Positions 35,282-48,861 are shown, counted from the first letter of the stretch. The stretch is 64,000 nt of DNA from Angiostrongylus vasorum (GCA_018806985.1 JADANN010000360.1:434001-498000), one strand, 5' to 3'. The notes: a model not told the origin generated them from the letters alone. Translations and numbers: made by a program.

Positions 35282-36266
35282 ACTGAAGTTTAAAGTAAAT
35301 AAATCCGGATATCATGAAAACTCACAAAAGTAGCGAGAAGAGAAATAGTAGGAATGCGAATCGGGGCATGACTTGAAGTCGACCTACCAGAGAATACGCT
35401 GAACTCTTGGAAAACAGTTTATTCTCTAACAGAGGCATTGAACTCCAGAAGACACTGAAAGGACAGTCATCTATGCTGCTACGAAAGTCTGTTTGTTTTC
35501 TGAGCAGAATCTGCCAGAGTGAAAGCGGTAGATGGCAGGCCGTATAAGAGCTTCGGAAAAGGTTAAGAAACAGAATATCCCTGGAACGAAAGAACAGCCA
35601 GCACACCTGCGAAATGTATAAGTGCTCTGTACAATGTATGAGAGGAACTGTGGTAAGTTCCTTCAAAACAATACTGGATACACCAGAAGGCAACGACGGT
35701 GGAAGTTGGGTTAACCATTTTGAAAAGGAAAACTCCTACTACAGGAAGAACGAGCACGTTTGAATGTGACTTAAAAGCAGCTATGTGTAAATGAAACCTG
35801 ACGGAGACTAGAAATAAACGGTCTTTCCGAGAAACTACGTCCAGTAACTGGTATAGTAAGAAGAATGGGTATTGTGCGGCTGACGTGCTCAAGTGTGTCA
35901 GCGTGACGGCGCCGTCTCAGTCATTCGAATGCGTCGTTCGTGCTCCTGGCATCCCTGGGGAAGTTTCCACTCCCGAGAAGCGGGATTCATGCCCGGAATG
36001 GACGCGGACGATCTGCTTCCCACGATCCCCCACTTCCCACTCAACGTGGTGGTGCTCGAAGGGCTCATGTGCCGGCCAGGTTTCGCTCGTTCTCGCATCT
36101 CCTGACATCCCAGCTGTTTCTGTGGCTTGCCATCTCCTTCTGGCTGCTGAGCATTCCGTGAAGCTCCTCGTTCATGGTGCACTCCGTCCCTATCTATTCG
36201 TGAATTTTTAGGTAGATGCTTTCTCGTTGAGCCGCAGTCCGTCTCGATAACATCTATCAATTTAAA
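35282..36266. other. CPSF1 5' flank with GC-rich block
   Basis: The block 35880-36210 is GC-rich and open in several frames on both strands (up to 120 codons on the minus strand, 108 on the plus). I recognise no domain. It lies just upstream of CPSF1 and may be its promoter or 5' leader, or an unrelated repeat piece. A GAGCCGCAG acceptor-like site ends at about 36229. Confidence 0.35.
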
Positions 36267-39200
36267 ATGTATTCATATCTAAATGAAAGCGATGATTCCA
36301 CTACGGTGAACATCAGTGCTTATGGGAAATTTCTCCCAGGAAAAGGTTTGTTGTCCAGTTTTTAGAAAGCTTTTTTGAGAAGCTCACCATTATATATGCA
36401 ACATTAATCATTTTTTACTGTCATCATTCTTCCAGGAAACCAGCTCCTCACTATCGGGGCTAAATATTTGCGATTATTTCGCACCAATCCTTACACGCTA
36501 AGCCCACCAAGGGATACGACTGAGGAATGGCAACAAGGAACGAAGTTGGAATGCGTTTATAGTTGTCGTTTTATGGCTCCCATTCAGTCGTTCGCTAAGG
36601 CGAAGCTTCCCGGTACGGCCAATTTCCAAACAACTTAATGGTTTTTAATACATTCGCTACGATTTCGATATTTGTTGGCAACTTGTTTGTTTGAGAAATC
36701 GACACAACAGGCTTCTAGAGGAGAAGTATGCTAGAAGTACTACTTTCATCTTGAGTTTGTTTAAAATTCGAAAGACTCAGCTTTTTCATCCTTTAAAATA
36801 CGGCCTTTGAATTTCTTAGCGCAAGAAGTAAATCGCAAGCACCACTGTCTTCGGGCATTTCATCGTCTCTTGTTGAACTTAGTCCCTCTTGTTTAATCTG
36901 GTCGTTTGTTCCTCCCTTGATCTCAACGGGGAAATGTGAAAATGACCGATTTCTATGGTCCACACATTCAGAATCCTTGGCAGAATGGGTGGACTTATTT
37001 AGTTCAATTCATTTCACTGGTTTATTCCAATTAATAGTGTTCACAATGCGTTGAGAGGCCTTTATTTAAGGTTGAAAGGGTAAATTCTGCTGTGTTGGAG
37101 CCATATATGATTCCAGTACTGGTGAATCTGTTGAAGATCTTAATGTTGTTGTTCTGACGATTTGTCTTAGGGTACACAGCTTCTGACGCTATGCTGTTAG
37201 CCTTCGAGGGTTGCAATGTGTCCGTTGTCGCCATTGATGGAGAGGACAGAGCACTCAGTACCATTTCCCTGCACAGTTTTTCATCTGAATTCAAGCGTGA
37301 TGGCTTCACGCACCACTTTCATGAGCCGATTGTTAGAGTTCGGTTTCAGTTCGCTTCATATTTTTCATCTTTGCTCCTGTTTAAAGCCTTCTAATCTTTA
37401 CTAATTTTTCTCATTTAAGCATTTCTTGCTTTAATAGTAGAAGTTCAGTTTGCATGCTATATTTTCTGTTGGTTTCTTAATAGAAAATTGTAGGGTATGG
37501 GAGAAAAAAGCCATCACATTTAGGCTGATCCCGCAAATAGATGTGGCGCTGTCATCGTTTATGACAGGATTCTTGGCATACTGCCTTTCGATGGCGACTT
37601 CATAAACAGCTTCTCAATCCCACTATCAGAGATCGATCATAGGTATCGTATTTAGCTCTCTTTCCCATTGCCATTCCTACCCATTGATAATAATGAATAT
37701 GAAAGCTAATGAGGCATGTCTGCAGTGCAGGACTATCACAGTCCTCATCCTCATGACTTGTTGGAGGCATTCTGCTTTATTTTGTCTTATTTTTTCTGTT
37801 TTGCTTCACCTTACTTTATTTTCATATTTTTACTAGCATTGTGCTTTATTTTTTTTACCAGCAGTCCCAGTTATATTTTTTTCACCACATTCTTTTTTTA
37901 AATCCATAGATTATTTGTTCACCATTTCAATTTTTTCTTTAATAGACTAGAACGCTAAGAGACGCGCGTAGCACAGTGGTCGGAGGCGTCTTGCAATACA
38001 CATAGGATCGATTCCCACGCCCGAGGCTCACCAAGCCCTCCATCCCTCTGGGGTCGACAAATTGGTACCAAACTTGTCTGGGAATTCTCCCAGCACTGGC
38101 TCCATACATCGGCAGGCCATCGCGAGTCATTGTAAAAGCCAAATATGTATTCAGTCACCTCCAACGATACTTAGTGAAGTCGAATGCGTGACACCTCCCT
38201 CAGGGCTTGATTAACGCCATGTGCGTTAAGACCTTTGAGAGCTTTACTAGAATGGTGAATGTGTATGAGGCGGTCTGTATAGTATAGATAGGAAATGGTA
38301 AATAAGCCATCCAGTGTTGTTTACCTTCGTTCCATTTATTGGTTTGGAAGGCTAAACACGCTTTTGTTCTAGTTTTGCTTGGTTTCGTTATTTCTTTTTA
38401 AGGCTTGAAAATGTGGTCGATATAGTCTTCCTCGATGGATATTATGAGCCTACATTACTATTCCTTTATGAGCCACATCAAACAACAGCGGGAAGGTTAG
38501 TGTGGTTTCTTTCTCACTTAGATACGTCAATGTTTATCGATGTGTATTTCAAATTCCCATCTACAGGAATAACTTCAGTTTTAAAGCTGCAGCGTCCCGA
38601 TTTCCAACTCAATAGTTCCCTTCAGAGCCTCAGTGCGGTATGACACAATGCATTTGCTGGGAGTATCAGTGAATGTTTTTGATGAACAAGTAGCTATTGT
38701 GTGGCAGGTCGGAAGTCTTCCTATGGATTGTAATAGGTGTGTTTCATTTATTCCGTAACGCCTTCATATCTTCAGTTGCTATCGCATAGAACGAGAGACT
38801 ATCACATTGCTTGTTTTCGTCTCACTCAAGCACGCACCCAAGATTTCTCCGTTTTACTCACTGCGTACACATGGGGCCATTGGGTTATCTGGTCTAGGGA
38901 AATAGGTATCATCATATATTTCTTCTAGGTTATTTTTTGAAATGGTCTAAACATCGCTACGATGGTCCTCCTGCTTTTGCGTGATATCTATTGGGACTCA
39001 GTTTGTTGTCTACTGGTCGTCATTAAGATGCATCATATGTCTGGCCCACATGTTTCTTGATATGTTATGATATACTGCATCACTCCGTATACTTGATCTT
39101 CGGCGTACGTCAGACCTTTGGATTCGTTGGACCTATATGACACGGGATGTTCCTAGCATAACACTCATTGTATAGAGTTGAAGGTGCATAACTTGAACGA

Positions 39201-42200
39201 TCCTTCATCTTGCTTACGTAGCTTCCAGGATTACGAAGCCGGTATCAATTTCAGATACACAACTGGAGCAATCGGAGATATTCCTACCGTTAAGGATGAA
39301 TGGAGCGTCAATTTCTCATGAACTTCCTTTTTTCTGAAATTCAAGCAGAGATAGTTCTTCCCACAAGCGTTCTTGTTGAGTTGCCCAGTATTTGCTCCAC
39401 TTGGCTAATGTTTGGTATTATAAGAACGATATTGTTAACAAAGCGAAGATGGTGTAGCTGCCGACAGTAGACTTTCACTGTCATCTCACTTCAGTTTTCG
39501 CACGAAATTCTTGAGATTAGTGTTGTCTAGTATCGATGACTTATTATCGCCTTGTAATTGCTTCAAAGGGGCAGACTTTGGCCAGGCTGTTCTCCGACTC
39601 CAGGGAAACACAATAGCTTAATCAGCAAAACTCCGAGAAAATGGAAATGATGCTAGGGCCCGCACAACTAGTGATGACGGGCTATCCAAGTATCCAATTA
39701 ATCTCCAACTAATTGCTCTAACAACGCTACAAGTTTTTTAAAAAACTTGAACCCCTCAAAATTTTCGTTAATTTAAGTTTTGAAGAAATTTAGAAAAAAC
39801 GTTGAGAAATCTTCTGCACTTTTAGAGTGTTAAAGCAAAGCACTGCCTACAACTACGCTAAGTTCCTAGTGACTCACAGAGACGTCTTAACAGTCTTGTT
39901 ATGAGCAAGAGAGATATTAGTAGCGTGTTATGCTCCGTAAATATAGATATGAAGCTCAATTTTTTATTGCTTCATTTTCTTTTAATCCTGTTCTATTCTT
40001 AATAGTGGATATTCTTCAGGCTGGTAGCTATTCCGAAACCATTAGGAGGTGTTCTTGTGGTTGGATCGAATGAGGTCATCTACCTCAACCAATCAGTCCC
40101 TCCTTGTGGGATTAGCCTTAATAGTTGTTACGATAACTTCACGAAGTTCCCTTTGAAGGTATTGTGCGGATCTTCCTTACCTTATATCGCTGCAAATGTG
40201 GAGATGGCTGTTGAATCAGTTATACCCGAATCACCTTTAGGATTTGAAGCACATGTCGATGACATTGGATGCCGGTGCTGCAGAGTGGATCGGCGATAAT
40301 CGTATTGCATTAGGAACTCTTTCTGGCAGGCTTTTTATCCTAACATTGGTCACCGATTCCTCTGAAACGGTGCGATCGCTTACTATGGAGCATGTTTTTC
40401 GGTGAGTCTCGTTAACACACCTCTTACTCCTCATGTATTGCCTTCTGTTGTACTTTTTCAGACACATCAATCGCTTACTGCATGTCTTTGTGTGCTCCTG
40501 GATTCCTTTTCATTGGTTCTCGACTTGGTGATTCACAACTCTTAGAGTTTTCTGTGGAAAAGAAAGAGAAAGGTAAGGTTCCTCTCCTATGAAAACCTGT
40601 AAAGCAATTTCCTGTGGTGTATTAAAACTCAGATGCACGTTTATACAGACTGACTTGCGACCAACATCTTCAACAAAAGTGTGTGTTAGTAATTGTTATT
40701 CCTTTTGATTTATCGATTTCTTGGATTCGTTAGTTCAATAGGGCGCATGTGGCGCAGTGGTCGGAAGCCCCCTGTAACACATACCTAGGATCGATCCCCG
40801 CGGCTCTGACCCACTAGACCTTCGATCTCTCCGGGGTCGGCAGATTGCTACCAAATTTGTTTGGGAGCATAGCAGCACTGACTCGATACGGCGGTAGGCT
40901 ACCGCGAGTCATTGTATAAGCCAGATATGCATTTAGTCACCTCCAACGATTCTTTATGAAGTCGAATGCATGGCGCACGCCTCAGAGATTGATCAACGCT
41001 GGGAGCTCTATCTTTTTTTTTGCTCAACATCATGGTGTAGTTGTTGTGCTGAGTAATCACTTTTTGGCTTAGCCTTATCACAAAATGTTTTGTACAGCCC
41101 AACACTTTGATATGTTGAGATGCTGTTTTATGGACTATTTCTAGTTCTTTCATATCGTATGCCATTGTTATTCCTTTCTACTTGACTTATTACGATCATG
41201 TGACGCTTGTCAGCATTATATACGACGAACTCAGATAGAGAAATTCTTCCTGATATCAAACGACCTCGCATTGAAGAGAACACAGTTATCGATGAAGATG
41301 ATATTGAACTTTATGGGGAACGTATTATTGAACAAGTGGTGAGAGATTCGTGTCCTATACTATTTTATTTAAAATCCCATTTTTGGTATTTTTGTTAAGA
41401 ATGTGGTCGCACAGCGGAACGACTAATGTTGAGTGACTTACAGGCCCCCTGTTATATCAAATGTGGAGGAGAAACTGGTGTTTCGTGAATTGGATCGTCT
41501 GACCAACATTGGTCCCATTAAAGCGATGACAGCAGGTGGAGCTCATGGAATCAGTCCGATCCTGCTTGAACAAGAGCGACCGGATCCTCTATTTGACATT
41601 GTAAAGACCACTTCATTCTTCTCCACGTCTTATTGTTTCCCGTAAAGCCAAGGTTTAGAATAGGATTGTTTTCAAATTTTATAGGTTACCGCGTCAGGCT
41701 ATGCTGTCAACGGCTCGATTTGTGTGCTTCAGAGAACGGTCCGACCTGATATTATCACGAGCAGTTTGTGTGTTTTTTTACACTCTCTTTTTAGTCCTAT
41801 TATACATTTTGGGGGTTAAGTTATCTCTTGGTTGTTCATTCGCTGTTCAGCTTACATGATGCACAGCAACTTTGGGCAGTTGGTCGACGAGAGGACGATT
41901 CGCATAAGTACCTTATTGTTTCCCGAACACGTTCTTCTCTTATTCTTGAATTGGGCGATGATATGGTTGAGTTAGAAGAACCACTTTTTCTGTCAGACGA
42001 GCCGACCGTTGCTGCAGGAGAGCTCGCTGATGGTGGGCTAGCTGTTCAGGTTTCTTTTTAATTGCGATGCGTAGGGTTATGTTTGCTAAATCTTATTCAT
42101 TTTGTCACTTGAGTTTTATTCCTTTCATATTCTATATCTGATAGAATCTAGGTTACCTCTCTTCGAGTCGCTTTGGTGGCAGAGGAGAAACAATTGCAAC

Positions 42201-45200
42201 AAATAGATCTCGATTCTAATTTCCCAGTTGTGGCTGCCTCTATTGTTGACCCTTATGTTGCTCTTCTTACTCAGAATGGTCGGCTAATGCTCTTCCATCT
42301 CGTAATGTATCCCTATGTCCACATAAAGGTAAGTGTTTTAATGTCCAAGGATATTTTTGCCGTTGTTGCATTTTTTTAAGGACTTGTTTTCAAGGAAATA
42401 GACATTTCAACAAGTGCTTTTGCTGAGAAGACTATTCACCATCGAGCTCCGCTTACAGCGTTATCTATTTATCGTGATATGAGTGGTCTGATGATTTTTT
42501 CGGAAGGCTTAGATGAGAATGCGCTGAATGAGAGGAGGTTTTCTAAACCGAAAAAAAAAATGGCAAGCCGACATGGTACGTTGGATTCTGTTGATATTGA
42601 TCTTTATGGAGAAGAAGCCGTCTCGCTGCTACCACCGGTTGTGGATGAGGAAGAGCTTCTTTACGGTGACGTTACAACAAACAAGAAAGATGATGGTGTT
42701 CGTAAGAGGAAACGCATGGCTGAGATAACAAGTATCACAACCGGTGGTGAGGAGTCGGATGCAATTGATCCTAACACAGGTCTCATTTTGTTTTAATATG
42801 AATTCTTTCTTCGACTTTTTAATTGACATTTTGGTCTTGCTACATTTTTTGAGCCGTTATCTTTATTCTTTTGAATAGAAATTGTAGTGGAACCAACATA
42901 TTGGCTTATATTGGCTCGTGATAGCGGAAAGATTGTGGTGCATTCTCTTCCAGATATGTCAATAGTATACCAGGTACACCTTTTTTGTGATTTATTGTGC
43001 TTCTGAAGATTTGAAAAAAATCGGCTATGAATACAGCAGTTGGTTCGATGTTGTTAATACATTGGTCCATTCCATTTGGAATCCCTCTTTAATCGTTTGT
43101 TCATCTTTAAGCATTTCACTTCCTTTGTTTGTGGATGTAAATGAATGGAAAGTTGCTTCGAACCGTATTTTGACGCTGGAAACATTTGAAGTGCAATTAG
43201 CCACTGTTTACTTAAATGCGTTTATATCTACTCTGTTCAAAGTTGTATCGTGAACTTACTTACTTGAATACTTGGATGTCCCTCTTCACTGGTTGTGCGA
43301 GCCCCTGACTAATTTCCATTCTCCGGGGATTTGCTGCTTTAGCCATTGTGGTTTGTTGGAGTCCCGAAGACATCCTGGTTAAGGTCTGCCTCAGGTCATC
43401 ACTACGACAGGCAGTCGCCACCCTTGTGGATCAGAGAGGGATTTGCCACCGTGCGACTGTTTGGGTACCAGGACGGTGGTGGATCCTGGTACTGGTTTAT
43501 TCTTTGCTGGGCTTCCTCATGGAAACGCTGGACTCCTTCTCAGTTTGGGAGGCTCTGCCGGGGAGATGAATCCCGCCGCTATACATCACAGTCCCACACC
43601 TAAGAACACCGCCCAGCCACGATGTGGCGGTGAACCATTGGTGGAAGGTATCGAACTAATTGCGTTAAACTGAGGATAGATTCCGTTATAGCAAAAGCGT
43701 TCAGGTTGCATTCTGTCCAAACAGTTAGCGCTCCAAGTAGCATTCTACTTATTCAAGGAGTTGCAGTTGATATCGCAACTGCTGTGGCGATCATCCATCT
43801 GTTAAATTTTGTTTTTTGAAGTTTTTCAAGGAAGATTTCCTCGTGTAGTGTTGTACTAAAAATATAGTGTTGGACTGAGTAACTCTTTTTTTTTCTTTTG
43901 ACAGGAGAGTGTCGTGTAGAACCCTTGTGCAAGAAACTCCACCTTTTTTGCGTATTTCGTTTTGTCATTTTTTGCCGAGGAAATTTGCGTTTAAAGTTGA
44001 CGTTATGAACAACTTTGGTTTTCTTTCAGTTCTTGAAATTTGGACTAATGCCTGAACAGATAACTGATCTTATGCCTGATGAAGAGGAAAAGGATAAAAA
44101 AGAGCAAGGTATGGTCATGGAGAGTGACCTGGTATTTGACTGTCGAGTATTTTCTTCAGTTCCGTTTTTAACGTCTTACTTTGTCTATGGGTATAGGGTG
44201 TTTATGTGGAAAACTCCGTTGTTTTTATGCTGAGAGTCTTTTACAAATAGCACTTTAGAGGCTCGAGCGGAGCAGTTTGAGAATTCTTCTACGCAGTTTC
44301 GGCCAAACGAACGAATCGTAGAAGTGCAAATTGTTGGCATGGGTATAAATCAAGGTCACCCAATATTAATGGCAGTTATCGATGACCAAGTTATTGCATA
44401 CGAAATGTTTAAATGGAGGAATCCCTTGAAAGGTAAGGCTGTTCTTGTTCTCTTTGACTTTAACATGGCAATTTTGCGTGTGTAGAAAGCTCCTATTTTT
44501 GTACTACATGTATAAATATATATATTATATATAATATTTCAAGAACACCTTGCTATCGGATTTCGTCGGCTACCAATGACTGTCACTATTAGATCTGCTC
44601 CATTTATGGGACATGATGGAAGGAGATCCGAGGTCGAAGTTGGTAGGGAAATAGAACAACATCGTGTAATTATTCATCCATTCGAACGTGTCTGTAGAGT
44701 GATGAACGGAGTTGTGCTCTCAGGGGCCTATCCGTGTTTGGTTTTAGTAGGAGCGTGGGGTGGGCTGCAATGTCATCCGCTAACAATTGATGGTCCAATA
44801 TCTGCATTTACTTCATTCAACAATCAAAATGTTCCTAACGGTTTTCTGTACATAGCCAAGAATTTGCACGAGTTGCGAATTGCTCGACTGCAGGTAGAGA
44901 ACGTTATGAGTCAAATCTTGTTCACATTGTATTTTGTTAAGTAGTTAATTGTTTTTTTTTACAGACTGATTTCGATTACGAATTGCCTTATCCTTGTAAG
45001 AAAGTACCTGTTGGAGCAACAGTGCACCACGTGCGCTACATGATGAATAGTCAAGTGTATGCTGTGACAACGTCTGTGCCGATAAAAAGCAATAAAATAT
45101 GGGTTGTGGTGAATGATGACAAGCAGGTCGAAACACATGAGAAGAACGAGAACTTTGTACTTCCATCCATACCGCAATACTCCCTAAATGTGGGCATCTT

Positions 45201-48200
45201 GTAAGAATTGTGGGGAAGAACTATTTCAGTACTCTATGAATCGTGTTGTTTTTCTTTTCTAGTTATATTCCCCAATGGACTGGCAAGTTGTTCCCAATAC
45301 GGATATAAAGTTTGAAGAGATGGAGGTGGTGACAGCTTGTGAAGAAGTCACTCTTCGCTCCGAGTCAACGATTAGTGGAATGCAACCGTACCTTGCTGTT
45401 GGCACAATTAATAACTATGGAGAAGAGGTTGTGTGATTTGATGAACACATTTGGTTTTTACAGCAGTGCTCACCCAACAGGAGCTTCCCTGTCTTGCTGA
45501 AGTTGTTTAACGAGTGTGTTTTTTTTCTTACTCATTTGTGTTGCCTTTATGTTCTAAAACAAGATTGTTTTAAATTCTATGGATCAGTGGTGTGAATCAG
45601 CTGTTGGATCTCTTTTATTTTTTAATCAACATTTTAAAAGTCTTAGCTCTTCATTTTTGAGCTGACTTCAGCCTTTTATAGGTGCTTGTTCGGGGTAGGA
45701 TTATACTGGCAGAAATTATTGAAGTAGTACCAGAGCCGGGGAAGCCTACATCTAAGCATAAAATAAAGGTTGGTTTGATAAAACCAAGTGAGGAGGCAAT
45801 GTAATTAAGAGGTTTAGGATCTACATGATGCATTATCTTTGAATTTAGGTTGTTTATGACAAAGAACAAAAAGGTCCTGTCACAGCGCTAACTTCCATAA
45901 ATGGTCTTCTTCTTAGTGGAATGGCGCAGAAGGTGTTAAAAAGTGTTAAAAGTTTTTCCTTACATAAGATTAGTTATTGTTGTCGAAACACTTCAGGTGT
46001 TCATTTGGGGTTTCCGTGACAATGATTTGCAAGGGATTTCATTTCTCGACATGCATTACTACGTGCATTCTCTGGTGTCAATGCGCAACCTTGCAATCGC
46101 TTGTGATATGCATGATTCGATGTCACTCATTCGGTTTCAGGTATTGCTTAGATCTCAAAACCGACTTTCTTTTAACCTGGGCATGTCCTTTTCTTTTTTA
46201 ACCTTTCTTTCAACCTAATCAATGTCTATATTTCCATTGATAAGCTTAACTCATGCAAGCTTATCAAGGAAAGAATACATATTGCTTAGATTGTCCAAGC
46301 TAGAACTTCAATGGCTATCTTTGTGTTTTCTGCCGTGTAACTTTTGGTAGATTTTTTCCGCATTTATCTGCGCTTCCAGGAGCAGTTCAAAGCTTTATCT
46401 GTTGCATCGCGAGATGATCGTCCTTATGTGTCATCTCCAATGGCTGCACAATTTCTTGTTGACAACAATCATCTGGCGTTTCTAATGTCTGACGAGGATG
46501 GCAACATTTGCTTGTTTAACTATATGCCGGAAACACAAGAATCGAACGGTGGAGAACGGCTTGTACTACGGGGAGTCTTAAATATTGGGACCAATGTTAA
46601 TTCCTGGCTGAGGGTTAGAGGCCATACATCTCTACTAACTTTAACTCCATTGGAAGCCAAGACTGCAATGCAGCAGCAGACGTGTGTCTGGGCGTCATTG
46701 GACGGTTCCATAGGGATTGTTCGACCAATATCCGAACGGCAATTCAGGTTACATAGGATTTTCGTATGCCTCACTAGGAAATTGCATCTACAGTACTATA
46801 TCGTTTCCAATAGATACTAGTATCTAAAAATCAAGGCTAATATCCAAGGTAACGGTGATTTATTCCTCTTGTATTTGCTAGGTATTTAGGCGGTTACATT
46901 TTTTGCACCAATGCATGAGCAATTCTGTTGGACAGCTTGCTGGATTAAATCCAAAGGTGAGTTGCTGTGAGGCGTAATTACTTAGTACTTGGTCATCTTG
47001 TACTATACACTTTGTAAAGTTGGATTTATATCCTTTTTTCTATTTTTTTCTTGGCCCGTGGAAATCAAAGCAAAGTGGAGTTGTTCAAATGTTTCTTTCG
47101 AAATAATTTCGGGGTTTTTTTTATAACCTTCAAGTTCTTGGCTTTATAAGCATTTTCACTCCTTACAAGATTTTTGGAATTCCATTTAAACGAAGTGAGA
47201 AGTTGTGGATAAAGTAAGAAGATAAAGGATTAAGCATTTAGCGTTGACCAGATAATCTATAAATCCGACTTCACTGAGCGTTGTAGAGATAGTTGAATGA
47301 TTATTTGACCTATGTAATGAGTCGTGCTGGCCTGCTACCGATGTGTCATGTCAGTTCAGTGTCTTTATCCTCCGAGACAAGTATGCTACCAGTTTTTCGA
47401 TGCCGGAGAGATGGGAGGCTTTTTTAACCTGGGACATGCAATTGAACCAGCGATCCGTTTATATTGCAGCGTACCTCAATCCACTGCACTGCATGTGCCT
47501 GGTTATCAGTAACTTTGGATTTCTCGTTTTTGATAACTGTTTGGTTAGCTCAAATATTTCCTCTGCTACGTAGCTATCTGTCCTCATGGAGTTTCTATTC
47601 TTTTTTTCTTCTTTTCACAACAGCTGTCAGTTTACTATTTAGGGTGCTCGTGGGGGTAAACCAATTCGCCCATTGATTAACTCAGCAAATAATAAGAACA
47701 TGGTTGATGGTGAATTGGTGGAGCAGTTTATGCATCTATCAACAACACGAAAACAGGACTTGGCTAGAAGTCTTGGTGCAAGCCGGTGAGTGGGTTAATC
47801 TGTGACAGTATTACTTATTTGAGTGATGGTCCGTTTTCACTGGTTGTACCGTACCCAACATAATTCCCATTCTTCGGAGATTTTCTGGTTGAGCCACTGT
47901 GGTTCCGTGGAGTCAAAGTCTGCCTCAGGTCGTCACCACCACAGAGAGTCGCCGCCCTTGTAGATCACAGGGAGATTTGCCACCATGCAACTAGTTTGAT
48001 ACCAGGACGGTGGTGATTCCTGGTATTCGTTTACTCTTAGCTGGGCTTTCTAATGGAAACGCCGGACTCCTTCTCAGCTTGGGAGACCCTGCCGAGGCGA
48101 TGAATCCGTCCGCTGTACATCGCAGCCCGACACCCAGCGCCACCTCTTAGCCACGATGAGGCGGTAAGCCGTTGTGAGAGTGACAGTATTACACTTATTT

Positions 48201-48297
48201 CTGCTGAAGGCGTTGTTTTTATGTCAATGCCTTAATATTCAGATATCATATAATGGACGATTTGGTACAAATACAACGACTTTCAACCTTCTACTAG
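36267..48297 (+). CDS. cpsf-1: CPSF1/CPSF160, cleavage and polyadenylation specificity factor large subunit
   Basis: Scaffold subunit of CPSF, which recognises AAUAAA and directs pre-mRNA 3' cleavage in the nucleus. I rebuilt 28 exons: 36267-36345, 36436-36612, 37171-37337, 37524-37642, 38403-38495, 38626-38736, 40020-40158, 40241-40401, 40462-40572, 41214-41349, 41444-41600, 41685-41767, 41851-42049, 42152-42328, 42395-42779, 42879-42973, 44030-44108, 44259-44432, 44544-44893, 44965-45189, 45263-45427, 45682-45768, 45849-45932, 45997-46140, 46380-46747, 46890-46956, 47643-47785, 48243-48297. They total 4330 bases, one too many; allowing one extra base in exon 8, the protein is about 1442 residues (human 1443). 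Blocks include [40 protein letters not shown] and the C-terminal [14 protein letters not shown]. Exon 15 holds a basic RKRKRM stretch, a possible nuclear signal. Introns carry SINE1, SINE4 and RTE copies. The exon 10 donor is the least certain. Confidence 0.95.
37962..38218 (+). repeat. SINE1 copy in a CPSF1 intron
   Basis: Plus SINE1, head GCGCGTAGCACAGTGGTCGG and B box GGATCGATTCCC, in the intron between exons 4 and 5. Confidence 0.9.
38938..39560 (-). mobile_element. RTE retrotransposon 3' fragment (copy C) in a CPSF1 intron
   Basis: The sequence aligns with the C-terminal half of RTE copy B (24.10-24.86 kb) in the same minus orientation. Shared stretches are GGCCCACATGTTTC-like and CATCTTGCTTACG, and the region encoding the RT C-terminal domain. 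It is heavily mutated and lies antisense to CPSF1 in the intron between exons 6 and 7. Confidence 0.8.
39567..39708 (+). repeat. SINE4 3' fragment in a CPSF1 intron
   Basis: Only the tail part is present, GGGGCAGACTTTGGCCAGGC through ATGATGCTAGGGCCCGCAC to CATCCAAGTATCCAA-like, adjoining RTE copy C. Confidence 0.85.
40395..40399 (+). other. T5 run where the CPSF1 frame breaks
   Basis: Exon 8 ends CAT GTT TTT CG before GTGAGT and the next exon needs one overhanging base, not two. With four T instead of five the join reads [18 protein letters not shown], which aligns cleanly with the human protein. The total exon length (4330) also has one base left over. This could be a base-call error, a polymorphism or a true mutation. 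Confidence 0.7.
40741..41015 (+). repeat. SINE1 copy in a CPSF1 intron
   Basis: Plus SINE1 with an intact A box TGGCGCAGTGGTCGG and B box GGATCGATCCCC, in the intron between exons 9 and 10. Confidence 0.92.
43256..43645 (-). repeat. SINE4 copy in a CPSF1 intron
   Basis: Full-length minus SINE4, from TTACTTGAATACTTGGATG to CACGATGTGGCGGTGAACC, in the intron between exons 16 and 17. Confidence 0.9.
47219..47505 (-). repeat. SINE1 copy in a CPSF1 intron, diverged
   Basis: Minus SINE1 recognised from AAGATAAAGGATTAAGC, GACAAGTATGCTACCAG and the CCACTGCACTGCATG end, in the intron between exons 26 and 27. Confidence 0.75.
47808..48182 (-). repeat. SINE4 copy in the last CPSF1 intron
   Basis: Near-complete minus SINE4, with CCTCAGGTCGTCACCACCAC and CACGATGAGGCGGTAAGCCG. 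Confidence 0.88.
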
Positions 48298-48861
48298 ATC
48301 GTGCGGAGTATTCCAAGTGCTAGTAGTATTGCTGCCGTTCTCTAGTAGTAGTGCAAGTGCTGAAAACGTCCTCTAAACTTGAGTGGTTTGAATTTGGTGC
48401 ACGTATGAGATTCTTGATCTTCATTTTGGCTATTTCCTACTCATTAACGTGTTTCTCTGAATGTTGTTCCCTTTCTTTCGTTTCCGATGGTTTGTATCTT
48501 GTTGGATTTATTGATGTTGTGAACGGGAATAAGTTTATGATTTGTATGGATAGTATATTTTAATTATTTCTATAATCTTTTAAAATGCGTTGTAGACACC
48601 ATCTTTTTTATGGCATGTTCCCAACATGGGATTGTTTTTATTAACCAGGAGTTTTCGATAAATTTGTGGAAATCGTGAATGAAAGATAACAGGGCTTGTC
48701 CAAGTAGTACATAATATAACACATTACTCAGCATTATTCAGTACATTGACAATATTCTGTAACATCTAATACTTGAACATTTCAATTGTCGTTCTCTTGA
48801 TGTAGATAAAATCACCACTAGGGTCCATGAATATTCCCTTTTGCTAGTCATGCTACTCCTC
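48298..48861. other. CPSF1 3' flank
   Basis: This holds the probable CPSF1 3' UTR. No unambiguous AATAAA was found close to the stop. A 70-codon open frame (48351-48563) is probably chance. Confidence 0.4.

Noticed and set aside
35898..36260. 120-codon minus-strand frame upstream of CPSF1
   Set aside because: The block is GC-rich and open in other frames too; no domain was recognised.
43346..43673. Overlapping plus-strand frames of 73-85 codons
   Set aside because: They are translations of a SINE4 repeat inside a CPSF1 intron.
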